Of a stretch of 64,000 bases of DNA, positions 9,063 to 17,086 are shown in pieces. Numbering within the stretch: the stretch's first letter is position 1; each line of letters starts with the position of its first letter. A model generated the notes under the pieces. It had not been told where the DNA came from and made no database searches. It saw only the letters and a list, made by a program, of their open reading frames with translations. The stretch spans positions 189,346 through 253,345 of the forward strand of contig DXIP01000018.1 of the NCBI GenBank assembly GCA_019112825.1, written 5' to 3'. The DNA is from Alistipes excrementigallinarum. Its GTDB lineage: Bacteria > Bacteroidota > Bacteroidia > Bacteroidales > Rikenellaceae. The position numbers and the translations under genes are program-made.

Positions 9063-9920
9063 ATGAAAAAGACGATACTCTTCACGATTCTGACCCTCTT
9101 CACCCTGCTCGGCGCAACGGCCGAAACGGTGCCCGATGCCGCAAGGCCCGCAGCGGAAGATTCGCTGCGGATGTCGGGTGCCGAAGCCGGCAAGACGAAG
9201 CGGCACTTCCTCCCCACGCGCCGGCGCATCGACCGTGAAATCAACAAGCTGAAGTTCGCCTACAAGGGCGAGGTGATGATGGGCCTTACGGCCTCGTACG
9301 GCACCCTGACGAGCGACGACACCGACTTCATGATTATCCTCGACAACATCAACGCCGACGGTACGATGGCCTCGGTGCGCCCCTTCGCCGGCTACTTCTA
9401 CCGCGACAACCGCTGCATCGGCGTCCGCTTCGGATACACGCACATCGACGGAACGCTCAACAACATGCGCTTCGACATGGGCGAATCGAACGACATCTCG
9501 GCCGAGATTCCCTATGTCAACCTGCAGAGCGACAACTACTCCTTCGGTCTGTTCCACCGCTCCTACGCCGGATTGGACCCCAAGGGGCGCTTCGGCCTCT
9601 TTGCCGAGTTCGAACTCTCGTTCTCGACCGGCAACACGCAGTTCGCCTACGAGACGAGCGGCCAAATCAAGCGCACCTACAGCGAGAACTCGCAGCTCAA
9701 GCTGGGCTTCAACCCCGGCGCGGCAGTCTACATCTTCCCCAACGTCTGCGCCACCATCTCATTCGGACTGGGCGGCATCCAGTACACCAACGTGACGCAG
9801 AAGGATGCCGACGGCAACAAAATCGGCTCGCGCCAGTCGTCGAACATGAAGTTCAAGCTCAACATATTCTCCATCAATTTCGGAATGACCATCCACCTGT
9901 GGGACAAGAAAAAGTTATAA
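9063..9920 (+). CDS. Exported outer-membrane-barrel-like protein B
   Basis: 285 aa. Signal peptide to about ATAE. A basic segment (KTKRHFLPTRRRIDREINKLK) precedes the barrel-like region, which runs from YKGEVMMGLTASYG to the end. Its C-terminus, NMKFKLNIFSINFGMTIHL plus DKKKL, matches protein A (MNFKVNIFSIGLGMAFYL), and both carry PGxxxxxxxNxxxxxxxGxxGIxYxxxxQ. They are therefore paralogues. The extra charged tail after the last strand is unusual for a barrel. A role as surface platform or channel for the operon's lipoproteins is inference from context only. Confidence 0.66.
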   Translation: MKKTILFTILTLFTLLGATAETVPDAARPAAEDSLRMSGAEAGKTKRHFLPTRRRIDREINKLKFAYKGEVMMGLTASYGTLTSDDTDFMIILDNINADGTMASVRPFAGYFYRDNRCIGVRFGYTHIDGTLNNMRFDMGESNDISAEIPYVNLQSDNYSFGLFHRSYAGLDPKGRFGLFAEFELSFSTGNTQFAYETSGQIKRTYSENSQLKLGFNPGAAVYIFPNVCATISFGLGGIQYTNVTQKDADGNKIGSRQSSNMKFKLNIFSINFGMTIHLWDKKKL

Positions 9921-9924
9921 TAGG

Positions 9925-11616
9925 ATGAGATTGAAAAGATACCTGACCGCCCTGCTGGCCGCAGCGGCCCTGCTGGCGCAGTCGTGCATCAAGAACGACA
10001 TACCCTACCCCGAGGTCGAAATCAACATCACGGGGGTCGAGGGGCGCGGGTTCACCGTCGCGTCGATTGACGTGACGACGCGGACCGTCACCCTCTCGCT
10101 CGAGGAGCAGACCGACATGGGCGCCGTCGAAATCGACAAGGTGACGCTCGGCGTGGTCTCGCACAGCACGAGCCTGACGAACGAGGAGCTGCTCGCCCAG
10201 GTGCGCTCGTCGCGCGAGCTGACCGGCACGTTCGACCTCCGCACGCCGCTCTACGTGACGCTGTCGCTCTACCAGAGTTTCGAGTGGAGCATCGTGGCCG
10301 AGCAGAACATCGAGCGCCGCTTCAGCGTGGCGGGACAAATCGGAGCGTCGCAGTTCGACGTGCCCAACCGCACGGTGGTGGCCAACGTACCCCAGGGAAC
10401 GGACCTCAGCGCGCTGCAGGTCAACGAACTCAAGCTCGGACCGGCCGACATCACCACCTACTCGCCGACGCTCGAAGAGCTCTCGGGAACGAGCTTCGAG
10501 ACGGTGCGCTTCGTCGACGTCACCTGCTTCGGGCAGACCGAGCGGTGGATTCTCCACGTCGTTCCCGTCGACGTGACGGTCATGCTGACACAGGTCGACG
10601 CCTGGAGCAAGGTCATCTGGCTCTACGGCGCCGGTGTCGAGGGGCGCAAGATGGGCTTCCGCTACCGTGTGAAGGGGTCGGAGGAGTGGCTGGAGGTGCC
10701 CGACGTCGAGGTCGACGGCGGCAGCTTCAAGGCCCGCCTCAAGGCCGAGGCCGAGACCGACTACGAGGTGGTGGCCTATGCCGACGACGACCTGTCGGAG
10801 CCCCGCAGCGTCCGCACCGAGGCGACCTGGACACTCCCCAACGGTGGCTTCGAGGAGTGGACGGCGCCCGACCTCAACATCACCCCCAAGCGCAAATACT
10901 GGCTGCCCTACCTGCTCGACGGCGGAACACCCTTCTGGGATACGGGTAACAAGGGTTCGACGACACTCAGCGAGTCGGACAACATCTCGATTCCCGAGAA
11001 CGACCCGCGGCCCGGTTCGACGGGCACCCGCTCGGCACACCTCACCTCGAAGTGGGTGGTGCTGAAGTTCGCGGCCGGAAACCTCTTCACGGGCGAGTAC
11101 TTCGCCACGAAGGGAACCAACGGCGTGGTGGGATTCGGCCGCCCGTGCGGCTACCGTCCGACGGCACTCCACGGATGGGTGAAGTTCAAGGGGGGCAAAA
11201 TCAACCGCGTGGGCAGCGTCCCGGTCGGTGTGGACATCCAGCAGGGTGTGACCGACGACAACGGTATCATCTACATTGCGCTGGGTACGTGGACCCCCGA
11301 GAAGTACGGTGTCTGGGTCGACTACATCACGCGCGACTTCTACGGTACGAACGACGTTCCGATTGCCGTCTACACGGGTGACAAGAGTTCGTTCTTCAAT
11401 GCGCAGGGGCCCGACGTAGTGGGCTACGGCGAGAAGGTGATGGTGGAGAACATCGACGAATGGACCGAGTTCACCATCCCGATTGAGTACACCTCGACGG
11501 ACCGCGTGCCGACCCACATCCTCATCGTCTGCTCGTCGTCGCGCTGGGGCGACTACTTCACCGGCTGCGACAAGAGCGAACTGTGGGTGGACGACTTCGA
11601 ACTCATCTACGACTGA
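9925..11616 (+). CDS. PCMD-domain lipoprotein, last gene of operon
   Basis: 563 aa, four bases after protein B. Lipobox LLAQSC (Cys21). Residues 25-290 are beta-rich and Ig-like (ITGVEGRGFTVASIDV, then FSVAGQIGASQFDVPNRTVV). From LPNGGFEEWT (about 307) a complete PCMD domain follows: PFWDTGNKG, TGTRSAHLTSKWV, FAAGNLFTGEY, VGFGRPCGYRPTALHGWVKF in pieces, DDNGIIYIALGTW, EWTEFTIPIEY, and the closing SELWVDDFELIYD. This is the clearest PCMD member in the window. A strong terminator follows. Confidence 0.8.
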   Translation: MRLKRYLTALLAAAALLAQSCIKNDIPYPEVEINITGVEGRGFTVASIDVTTRTVTLSLEEQTDMGAVEIDKVTLGVVSHSTSLTNEELLAQVRSSRELTGTFDLRTPLYVTLSLYQSFEWSIVAEQNIERRFSVAGQIGASQFDVPNRTVVANVPQGTDLSALQVNELKLGPADITTYSPTLEELSGTSFETVRFVDVTCFGQTERWILHVVPVDVTVMLTQVDAWSKVIWLYGAGVEGRKMGFRYRVKGSEEWLEVPDVEVDGGSFKARLKAEAETDYEVVAYADDDLSEPRSVRTEATWTLPNGGFEEWTAPDLNITPKRKYWLPYLLDGGTPFWDTGNKGSTTLSESDNISIPENDPRPGSTGTRSAHLTSKWVVLKFAAGNLFTGEYFATKGTNGVVGFGRPCGYRPTALHGWVKFKGGKINRVGSVPVGVDIQQGVTDDNGIIYIALGTWTPEKYGVWVDYITRDFYGTNDVPIAVYTGDKSSFFNAQGPDVVGYGEKVMVENIDEWTEFTIPIEYTSTDRVPTHILIVCSSSRWGDYFTGCDKSELWVDDFELIYD

Positions 11617-11642
11617 TGCGGCCCGAGGCCGCAGCCATACCG

Positions 11643-11675
11643 AGCCCGGTGACCCGACGGTCACCGGGCTTTTTC
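11643..11675 (+). terminator. Strong terminator closing the export operon
   Basis: A perfect 12-bp stem (AGCCCGGTGACC paired with GGTCACCGGGCT) and a four-base loop are followed by a T-run. Confidence 0.88.
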
Positions 11676-11913
11676 TTGCCTCTGAGGGCCGAAGAGGCGA
11701 CATGGGGGGAGGGCTGGTCTGCACGGGCAGAAACAGGCTGAAAACGGAAGAAAAGAGGGTGAAGAGAGCAGAGACGGCGGAAGGAACCCGGCAGAAAAGG
11801 CTCGGCGGGAAAGGCCCGGCGGAACAGAGACAGAGAACGGGCAAAGGGATGCCGAAAGCGAAGCAAGGGAAAAGGCGAAAAGAAGGCGGGAAGACAGCGG
11901 GAGGAACAGGCAC
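11676..11913. other. Purine-rich non-coding stretch
   Basis: From about 11720 to 11910 the plus strand is G+A-rich with few pyrimidines. Short frames here have no family features. It separates two convergent units that end in terminators. Nothing else is seen. Confidence 0.6.
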
Positions 11914-11955
11914 AAAAAAGAGGGACTCTGCATCCTGACAGAAGCGGAGTCCCTC
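11914..11955 (-). terminator. Terminator after the lytic transglycosylase gene
   Basis: On the minus strand GAGGGACTC pairs with GAGTCCCTC around an 18-base loop and is followed by six T. Confidence 0.78.
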
Positions 11956-11979
11956 CCGGGTTATGCCCCTCGCACGCCG

Positions 11980-12678
11980 CTAACGGCGGGCAAGACGGCA
12001 ATATGTATCGTAACGACCGATTACGTCGTTGACATAGGCTCTCGTCTGCGCGACACCCGTGAACTTGCCGCACTTGACGGCGTCGTTCTCATAGTACTCG
12101 GGCTGCGCCTTGAGCTCAAGGTAGCGCGAAACGACCTCCCATGAATTGGGATTCTCGCCGTTGAGCCGCGCGAGTCGGCGGGCATCGTTCACATGACCGA
12201 TTCCGCCGTTGTAGCAGGCCAGCACGATGCTCATCCGGTCCTTTTCCGAAGTTCCCTGCGGGAAGCGGAGCATCGACTGAATCGTCGACATCAGTCGGTT
12301 GGCCAGCCAGACGTTCGTCTCGGGGTCGGCAATCTGCTCGACCGGAACGTCGAACTGACGCGCTACGGAGGGCATAATCTGCATCAGACCGCGCGCTCCG
12401 CTGCGCGACACGATATCGGGCGTAAAGCGCGATTCGTGGTAGGCTATGGCACTCATCAGCCGCCAATCGTTGCCCTCACGCTCGCTGATGGAGCGAATCA
12501 GGCCATCGTAGGCCGAGATTACCGGTGCGTCGTCGAGATAGGGGGAGGCCGTCGCGGAGTCCACCGTCTCGTCCGACTGCTGCGTTCCGTCCATCGGAAC
12601 GCTCATGCGGGCATTGAAGCCGTAAAAGGTAGTAATTAAGGTTAAGAACGAAAAGGTTAAAACTGTCTTTTTCAGCAT
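11980..12678 (-). CDS. Lytic transglycosylase (SLT / MltF C-terminal type)
   Basis: 232 aa. N-terminal hydrophobic signal or anchor (2-20). The SLT domain spans about 55-185. Catalytic Glu82 is in AYHESRF, followed by SGARGLMQIMP and ACYNGGIGHVNDA, the standard SLT motifs. It cleaves the MurNAc-GlcNAc bond with formation of an anhydro product and would act in the periplasm on peptidoglycan. The MltF substrate-binding half is absent. It lies 44 bp downstream of the porin gene on the same strand and probably shares its transcript. Confidence 0.9.
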   Translation of the reverse strand: MLKKTVLTFSFLTLITTFYGFNARMSVPMDGTQQSDETVDSATASPYLDDAPVISAYDGLIRSISEREGNDWRLMSAIAYHESRFTPDIVSRSGARGLMQIMPSVARQFDVPVEQIADPETNVWLANRLMSTIQSMLRFPQGTSEKDRMSIVLACYNGGIGHVNDARRLARLNGENPNSWEVVSRYLELKAQPEYYENDAVKCGKFTGVAQTRAYVNDVIGRYDTYCRLARR

Positions 12679-12722
12679 ACATCACTGTTTTGCGGGCAGC
12701 TTACACCGTGCAGAACAGTACG

Positions 12723-14873
12723 CTAATCATAGAACCCCCACGAGATACCGATTTTGAACATGCCCGGATTGAGCGGGTAGTCGGCCAGCGAGAAGTACTC
12801 GCCATTGCCGAACAGCCCCTTGTTCAGATGCTGGTATTTGAGGAAAATCCTCATTCTCTTCCACTTGGCCATCAGGAAAAGGTCGACGTAGGGATAGTTC
12901 CCCACCTCGGTCTCCCGCTGGTTGTAGAACACCGACAGTGCCGGATTGTAGCCGGGGGCATAGTACCGCGTATGGTAATGCCCGTCCAGTCCGAACTGCA
13001 GGCGCAATACGTTGCGCACGACCCAGAACTCGTAGTAGTACGAGAGGTAGGCGCTGAGAAGCGGAACGGGTACAACTTCTTGATTCGTACTCCACTGCAA
13101 CAATACCCTGTTGTCCAGATGAAGTCCGCCTAAGCGGAAATCCTTGCGAGCGTACACACTCGTGAGGCTTACACTCCCCGAATGCTGCGCCACCAGGCGG
13201 TCGTTCCCGTAGTAGATTTTGTCGGTCACGACACCCTGCCACGCCTCCACCTCGAAGGCATAGTCGGGCAGCGAGAATTTCACCTCGAATCGAGTTTCAG
13301 TCTCCTTGTCCAAAGGAGCGGACCACATGTAGTGGTTCGAGCACAGATTCTCCTCCCAGTAGCTGGGCGAACGCCGCTCCATCGAGAAGCGTCCCTCGAG
13401 AATCAGGGGATGGCCGCGGAGCGTCCCCATCAACGCCAGGTGGGCCCCCAGCGTCAGGTCTCCGCCTCTGTATCCCGACGGGTAGAACTTCACGTTCGCA
13501 TCCCAGTCGACATACCGTTTGATTTTGCCGCCCACCGAGCCGTAGGCGAAAAAACTGGTCTTCTTGACCGTAGAGTACTTGCCCGAGAGGAAATCCTCCG
13601 GGTCAAACTGCGCATAGGTGTGCAGGTCGAGTCCCACACCTCCGTCGATGGTTCCCACCACGCCGTTGCGGTCCCACGGCTGCGCCTGCACGAAGAGGCG
13701 GTTCGATATCACGCGCTCGTAGGTCGAGTCTCGCGACTCGGTGGGATTGAGGTACCAGTTGTCGTAGTAGTAACCCTCGGTCGGAATCCACTCCCCGGTA
13801 TCCGGGTTCCGCGAACCGCGTTCGTCGGTATAGGGTGCCCGGATGTCGGTATAGACCTTGCTCCACGAGTTATACTCGAAGGAGTGCCCGATGTAGACGG
13901 CCGAAAGTCCGGCTATCGAGTAGTCCTCCTCGGTGACCCGCTGGAGCGGGATGCCGTACGACTGCGTGATGAAGAAGGCGTTGTTGCGGTAGAGGTTCTT
14001 CGCCTCTGCATCCGCCAGCTTCATCGGAACGCCCGACGGCATCTCGAACGTGGTGTCGGCAATGGCCCATTTGCCAACCACGCCGCCGTTCTCCTGCTGC
14101 TCGATGTGGTTGTTGATGTAACCGGCATGCACCGAGTAGCGTTTGCCCGTATGGTTGAACGCCAGGGCTAAGTTGTGGTTCTTGGTCGACGACCAGATGT
14201 ACTTGCCCCGCGTTCCGCGCGCCTTGTAGTCGACGTTGAAGCCCGTCGACGGCGATATCTGTGCCGCATGCATGATGTCGAAGTTCTCCTCGCGGTACTT
14301 CTTCTGGCCCGATTCGAGGTACGAGAGGCGAATCATCGGCTTCTTCGTATTGTAGAACGGCACGTTCTCCATGTCGTAGAGGTAGGCGTAGTATGGCGCC
14401 GCAAAGGTGAAGTTGAACTCCTGCGGCCGGTCGAAGTAGTTGAGCGGCTGCGACGTCTGGCCCAGACCTCCCTGCGCCATGTCTCCCACCCCGTGGCGGT
14501 AGAAGGGGTAGTCGATGCGGTAGTCCGCAAGCGTGGTGTCGATATCACGCAGCTGCACGCGGTTGTAGTCGCGGCTGATGTGCCACATGAAGTTCGGACG
14601 CGCCCGCGTCGAGTCGTCGAAGAAGTAGCTCTCGAGCGGCTTGCGGATTTTGCGCTCCTTCTTGGTGGTATCCTGTTGCTGCTGGCCTTCGCCCTCCTCG
14701 CCATTCATGTTCTCGTAGGGGTTGCCGCCGTAGAGCGCCCCCGACTGCCCGTTCTGCTGCGCACGCATGAGCGCCCGAGCGTCCAATCCCTGAGCGGAAC
14801 CGCCTTGGGGCCACACGACAAGGAGCAGCCCGGTCAGAAGCGCCCAGAAGATTTTGTTCGACCACCGATTCAT
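12723..14873 (-). CDS. Putative porin (Porin_10-like outer-membrane barrel)
   Basis: 716 aa. The start is ATG 14873; the longer frame starts with TTG inside the -7 element. Signal peptide ends near GGSAQ. A Gln/Glu-rich linker (50-75) precedes a long barrel rich in aromatic strands (FNFTFAAPYYAYLYDME, IRLSYLESGQKKYREENFDIMH), ending FKIGISWGFYD. Length and pattern match the putative porin family common in Bacteroidales; the solute is unknown. Its gene leads the transglycosylase gene. Confidence 0.75.
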   Translation of the reverse strand: MNRWSNKIFWALLTGLLLVVWPQGGSAQGLDARALMRAQQNGQSGALYGGNPYENMNGEEGEGQQQQDTTKKERKIRKPLESYFFDDSTRARPNFMWHISRDYNRVQLRDIDTTLADYRIDYPFYRHGVGDMAQGGLGQTSQPLNYFDRPQEFNFTFAAPYYAYLYDMENVPFYNTKKPMIRLSYLESGQKKYREENFDIMHAAQISPSTGFNVDYKARGTRGKYIWSSTKNHNLALAFNHTGKRYSVHAGYINNHIEQQENGGVVGKWAIADTTFEMPSGVPMKLADAEAKNLYRNNAFFITQSYGIPLQRVTEEDYSIAGLSAVYIGHSFEYNSWSKVYTDIRAPYTDERGSRNPDTGEWIPTEGYYYDNWYLNPTESRDSTYERVISNRLFVQAQPWDRNGVVGTIDGGVGLDLHTYAQFDPEDFLSGKYSTVKKTSFFAYGSVGGKIKRYVDWDANVKFYPSGYRGGDLTLGAHLALMGTLRGHPLILEGRFSMERRSPSYWEENLCSNHYMWSAPLDKETETRFEVKFSLPDYAFEVEAWQGVVTDKIYYGNDRLVAQHSGSVSLTSVYARKDFRLGGLHLDNRVLLQWSTNQEVVPVPLLSAYLSYYYEFWVVRNVLRLQFGLDGHYHTRYYAPGYNPALSVFYNQRETEVGNYPYVDLFLMAKWKRMRIFLKYQHLNKGLFGNGEYFSLADYPLNPGMFKIGISWGFYD

Positions 14874-14897
14874 ACGTTCAGGAGCGGTTTTGCGCCG

Positions 14898-14905
14898 CAA
14901 AGGTA
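14898..14905 (-). promoter_or_regulatory. Promoter -7 element (TACCTTTG) of the porin-transglycosylase operon
   Basis: Exact TAnnTTTG on the minus strand, 24 bp upstream of ATG 14873, within AT-rich sequence. Confidence 0.65.
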
Positions 14906-14998
14906 ATTAAAAATTTTTTAAATATTCAAATCCGGCATTCCGCCGCCCGACGTGAACCGCTCACGGGCAGAGGGTTCCGCGCGCTGCCGGATGGATGG

Positions 14999-15799
14999 TT
15001 ACTCCACTTTCGGAGCATCGTCCGAGGCGCTCCGCGCCTCCTCATCCGTGCGCTCTTCGGCCGCCTGCGCCTCCGCCGGCTCCTGCCCGCCGCGGTTGGC
15101 CTGCATCCCCCAGCGGATGGCCGAGATGAGGATGTAGAGCAGGATGATGACCGGAATGGCATAGATTCTCAGCGAGGCAATCACCGCCACGCAGAGCAGC
15201 AGGAAGAGGTAGCGGATTTGGTTGCCGCGCCAGCCGAAGCCCCGGAACTTGAGGGCGAACATCCTCACGGGCGAGACGAGCAGCCACGACATCGCCACCA
15301 CGACGATGAGCAGCGGCCAGCCGCCGAAATCGAGCCCCGTACGCACGCCGATGAATCCCAGCGAGGAGAAGAAGAGGGCGTTGGCCGGGGTGGGCAGTCC
15401 GCAGAATTCGGTGTGCTGCGTCTCGTCGATGTTGAACTTGGCCAGCCGCAGCGCCGAGAAGGCCGCCATGACGAAGCATACGAAGGTTGCCACAAGGCGA
15501 ATCCACACGGGGGTTCCCTCCGCCATCCCGCCGACGGTCATCGCGTAGACCACGGCCGAGGGGGCGAATCCGAAGGAGACCATGTCGGCCAGCGAATCGA
15601 GCTCGACGCCGATTGCCGAGGGGCACTTGAGCAGCCGCGCCACGAAGCCGTCGAAGAAGTCGAAGACGGCGGCCAGGACAATGAGCCAGAAGGCCCATTC
15701 GAGGCTGCCGTAGACCAGCGCCGCCAACGATGCGAACGCTCCGCAGAGTAGGTTGGAGAGCGTCAGCAGGTTGGGAACCGTAAAGAGTTTAATCTTCAT
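14999..15799 (-). CDS. pssA: CDP-diacylglycerol--serine O-phosphatidyltransferase
   Basis: 266 aa. Makes phosphatidylserine from CDP-diacylglycerol and serine in the inner membrane, the first step to phosphatidylethanolamine. The CDP-alcohol phosphotransferase motif DG-x2-AR-x8-G-x3-D-x3-D is complete (D50, G51, A54, R55, G64, D68, D72). About eight hydrophobic segments. The tail (235-266) is acidic and Glu/Ala-rich, probably cytosolic and disordered. It is transcribed away from manC from overlapping divergent promoters. Confidence 0.92.
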   Translation of the reverse strand: MKIKLFTVPNLLTLSNLLCGAFASLAALVYGSLEWAFWLIVLAAVFDFFDGFVARLLKCPSAIGVELDSLADMVSFGFAPSAVVYAMTVGGMAEGTPVWIRLVATFVCFVMAAFSALRLAKFNIDETQHTEFCGLPTPANALFFSSLGFIGVRTGLDFGGWPLLIVVVAMSWLLVSPVRMFALKFRGFGWRGNQIRYLFLLLCVAVIASLRIYAIPVIILLYILISAIRWGMQANRGGQEPAEAQAAEERTDEEARSASDDAPKVE

Positions 15800-15830
15800 C
15801 GCGAAGAAATAATTTATACTGCATGGGCGG

Positions 15831-15838
15831 CAAAGTTA
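15831..15838 (-). promoter_or_regulatory. pssA promoter -7 element (TAACTTTG)
   Basis: Exact TAnnTTTG on the minus strand, 32 bp upstream of the pssA ATG. It is only 11 bp from the opposing manC -7 element. Confidence 0.6.
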
Positions 15839-15849
15839 CAAAATATTTT

Positions 15850-15857
15850 TATCTTTG
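15850..15857 (+). promoter_or_regulatory. manC promoter -7 element (TATCTTTG)
   Basis: Exact TAnnTTTG on the plus strand, 28 bp upstream of the ATG at 15886. The two polymerase footprints must overlap, so the two genes probably compete for transcription. Confidence 0.6.
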
Positions 15858-15885
15858 TCTTGCTGAACACGCTATAATATAACTT

Positions 15886-16959
15886 ATGGAGAGCAAGAAA
15901 TATTGTGTAATCATGGCGGGCGGCATCGGTACGCGCTTCTGGCCCAAGAGCCGTCAGGCCATGCCCAAACAGTTTCTCGACATACTCGGCACCGGGAAAT
16001 CGTTCATTCGCCAGACCTACGAGCGCTTCGCGCCGATGATTCCCGCCGGGAATTTTCTGGTGGTGACCAACCGCCGCTACAAGGAGCTGGTGCTGCAGCA
16101 TCTGCCCGAGCTCGACGAGCGGCAGGTGCTCTGCGAGCCCATCGGCCGCAACACGGCCCCCTGCATCGCCTATGCGGCCTATACGCTGCTCAAGCGCGAC
16201 CCCGAGGCCGAGATGATTGTCACCCCGTCGGACCATCTGATTCTCAACGAGGAGGAGTTCCGACGCATCGTCACGGACTGCGCCTCGTTCGCCTCGGAGC
16301 ACGATGCGCTGCTGACCATCGGCATCACCCCCACCCGCCCCGAAACGGGCTACGGATACATCCAGGTCTCGGACGAGCGGGCCATCAGCAAGGTGAAGAG
16401 CTTCACCGAGAAGCCCGGTCTGGAGCTGGCGCAGACCTTCCTCCAGTGCGGCGAGTTTCTCTGGAACTCGGGCATCTTCGTCTGGAAGGTGAGCACCATC
16501 ATCGAGGCCTTCCGCCGCTATCTGCCCGAGCTGCACGCCCTGTTCAACGGCGCCATGCCGGCACTGGGGAGCGACGCCGAGCGCACGGCCCTGGAGATTG
16601 TCTTTTCGGAGTGCCGCGCCGTCTCAATCGACTACGGCGTGATGGAGAAGGCCGACAACGTATATGTCCACCGCGGCGACTTCGGCTGGAGCGACGTGGG
16701 AACCTGGGGCTCGGTCTACCAGCACTCGCGCAAGGACCGCTACGCCAACGCCGCGCCGGATGAAGGGTGCTACCTCTACGACACGCGCAGCTGCATCGTC
16801 TCGCTGCCCAAGGAGAAGATTGCCGTCATCAGCGGCCTGAAGGAGTACATCGTCGTCGACACGGAGGACGTGCTGATGATTTGTCCGCGCGCCGAGGAGC
16901 AGAACATCCGCAAGTTCATCGACGAGGTGAAGTTCCACAACGGCGACCGGCACATCTGA
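15886..16959 (+). CDS. manC: Mannose-1-phosphate guanylyltransferase
   Basis: 357 aa. Forms GDP-mannose from GTP and mannose-1-phosphate for surface glycans and fucose-type sugars. The nucleotidyltransferase signature is at the N-terminus (MAGGIGTRFWPKSR, then PKQFL). CEPIGRNTAPCI, VTPSDHLI, RPETGYGYIQ and FTEKP follow in family order. Length matches the single-domain GMP form; no C-terminal isomerase domain. It ends at a terminator. Confidence 0.93.
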   Translation: MESKKYCVIMAGGIGTRFWPKSRQAMPKQFLDILGTGKSFIRQTYERFAPMIPAGNFLVVTNRRYKELVLQHLPELDERQVLCEPIGRNTAPCIAYAAYTLLKRDPEAEMIVTPSDHLILNEEEFRRIVTDCASFASEHDALLTIGITPTRPETGYGYIQVSDERAISKVKSFTEKPGLELAQTFLQCGEFLWNSGIFVWKVSTIIEAFRRYLPELHALFNGAMPALGSDAERTALEIVFSECRAVSIDYGVMEKADNVYVHRGDFGWSDVGTWGSVYQHSRKDRYANAAPDEGCYLYDTRSCIVSLPKEKIAVISGLKEYIVVDTEDVLMICPRAEEQNIRKFIDEVKFHNGDRHI

Positions 16960-16978
16960 CCGCCGCCGACCCCAACGG

Positions 16979-17010
16979 GACCCGTACCGCTGCGCCGGTG
17001 CGGGTCTTTT
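16979..17010 (+). terminator. Terminator after manC
   Basis: GACCCGTACCG pairs with CGGTGCGGGTC (one G-T pair) and is followed by four T. Confidence 0.72.
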
Positions 17011-17086
17011 GCACAATCGGGGACCGAAGTCCGGCGCGACACGCCCGGCCCCGACCCCCCAGAACCGATTCGAACAGAGACAGCAC

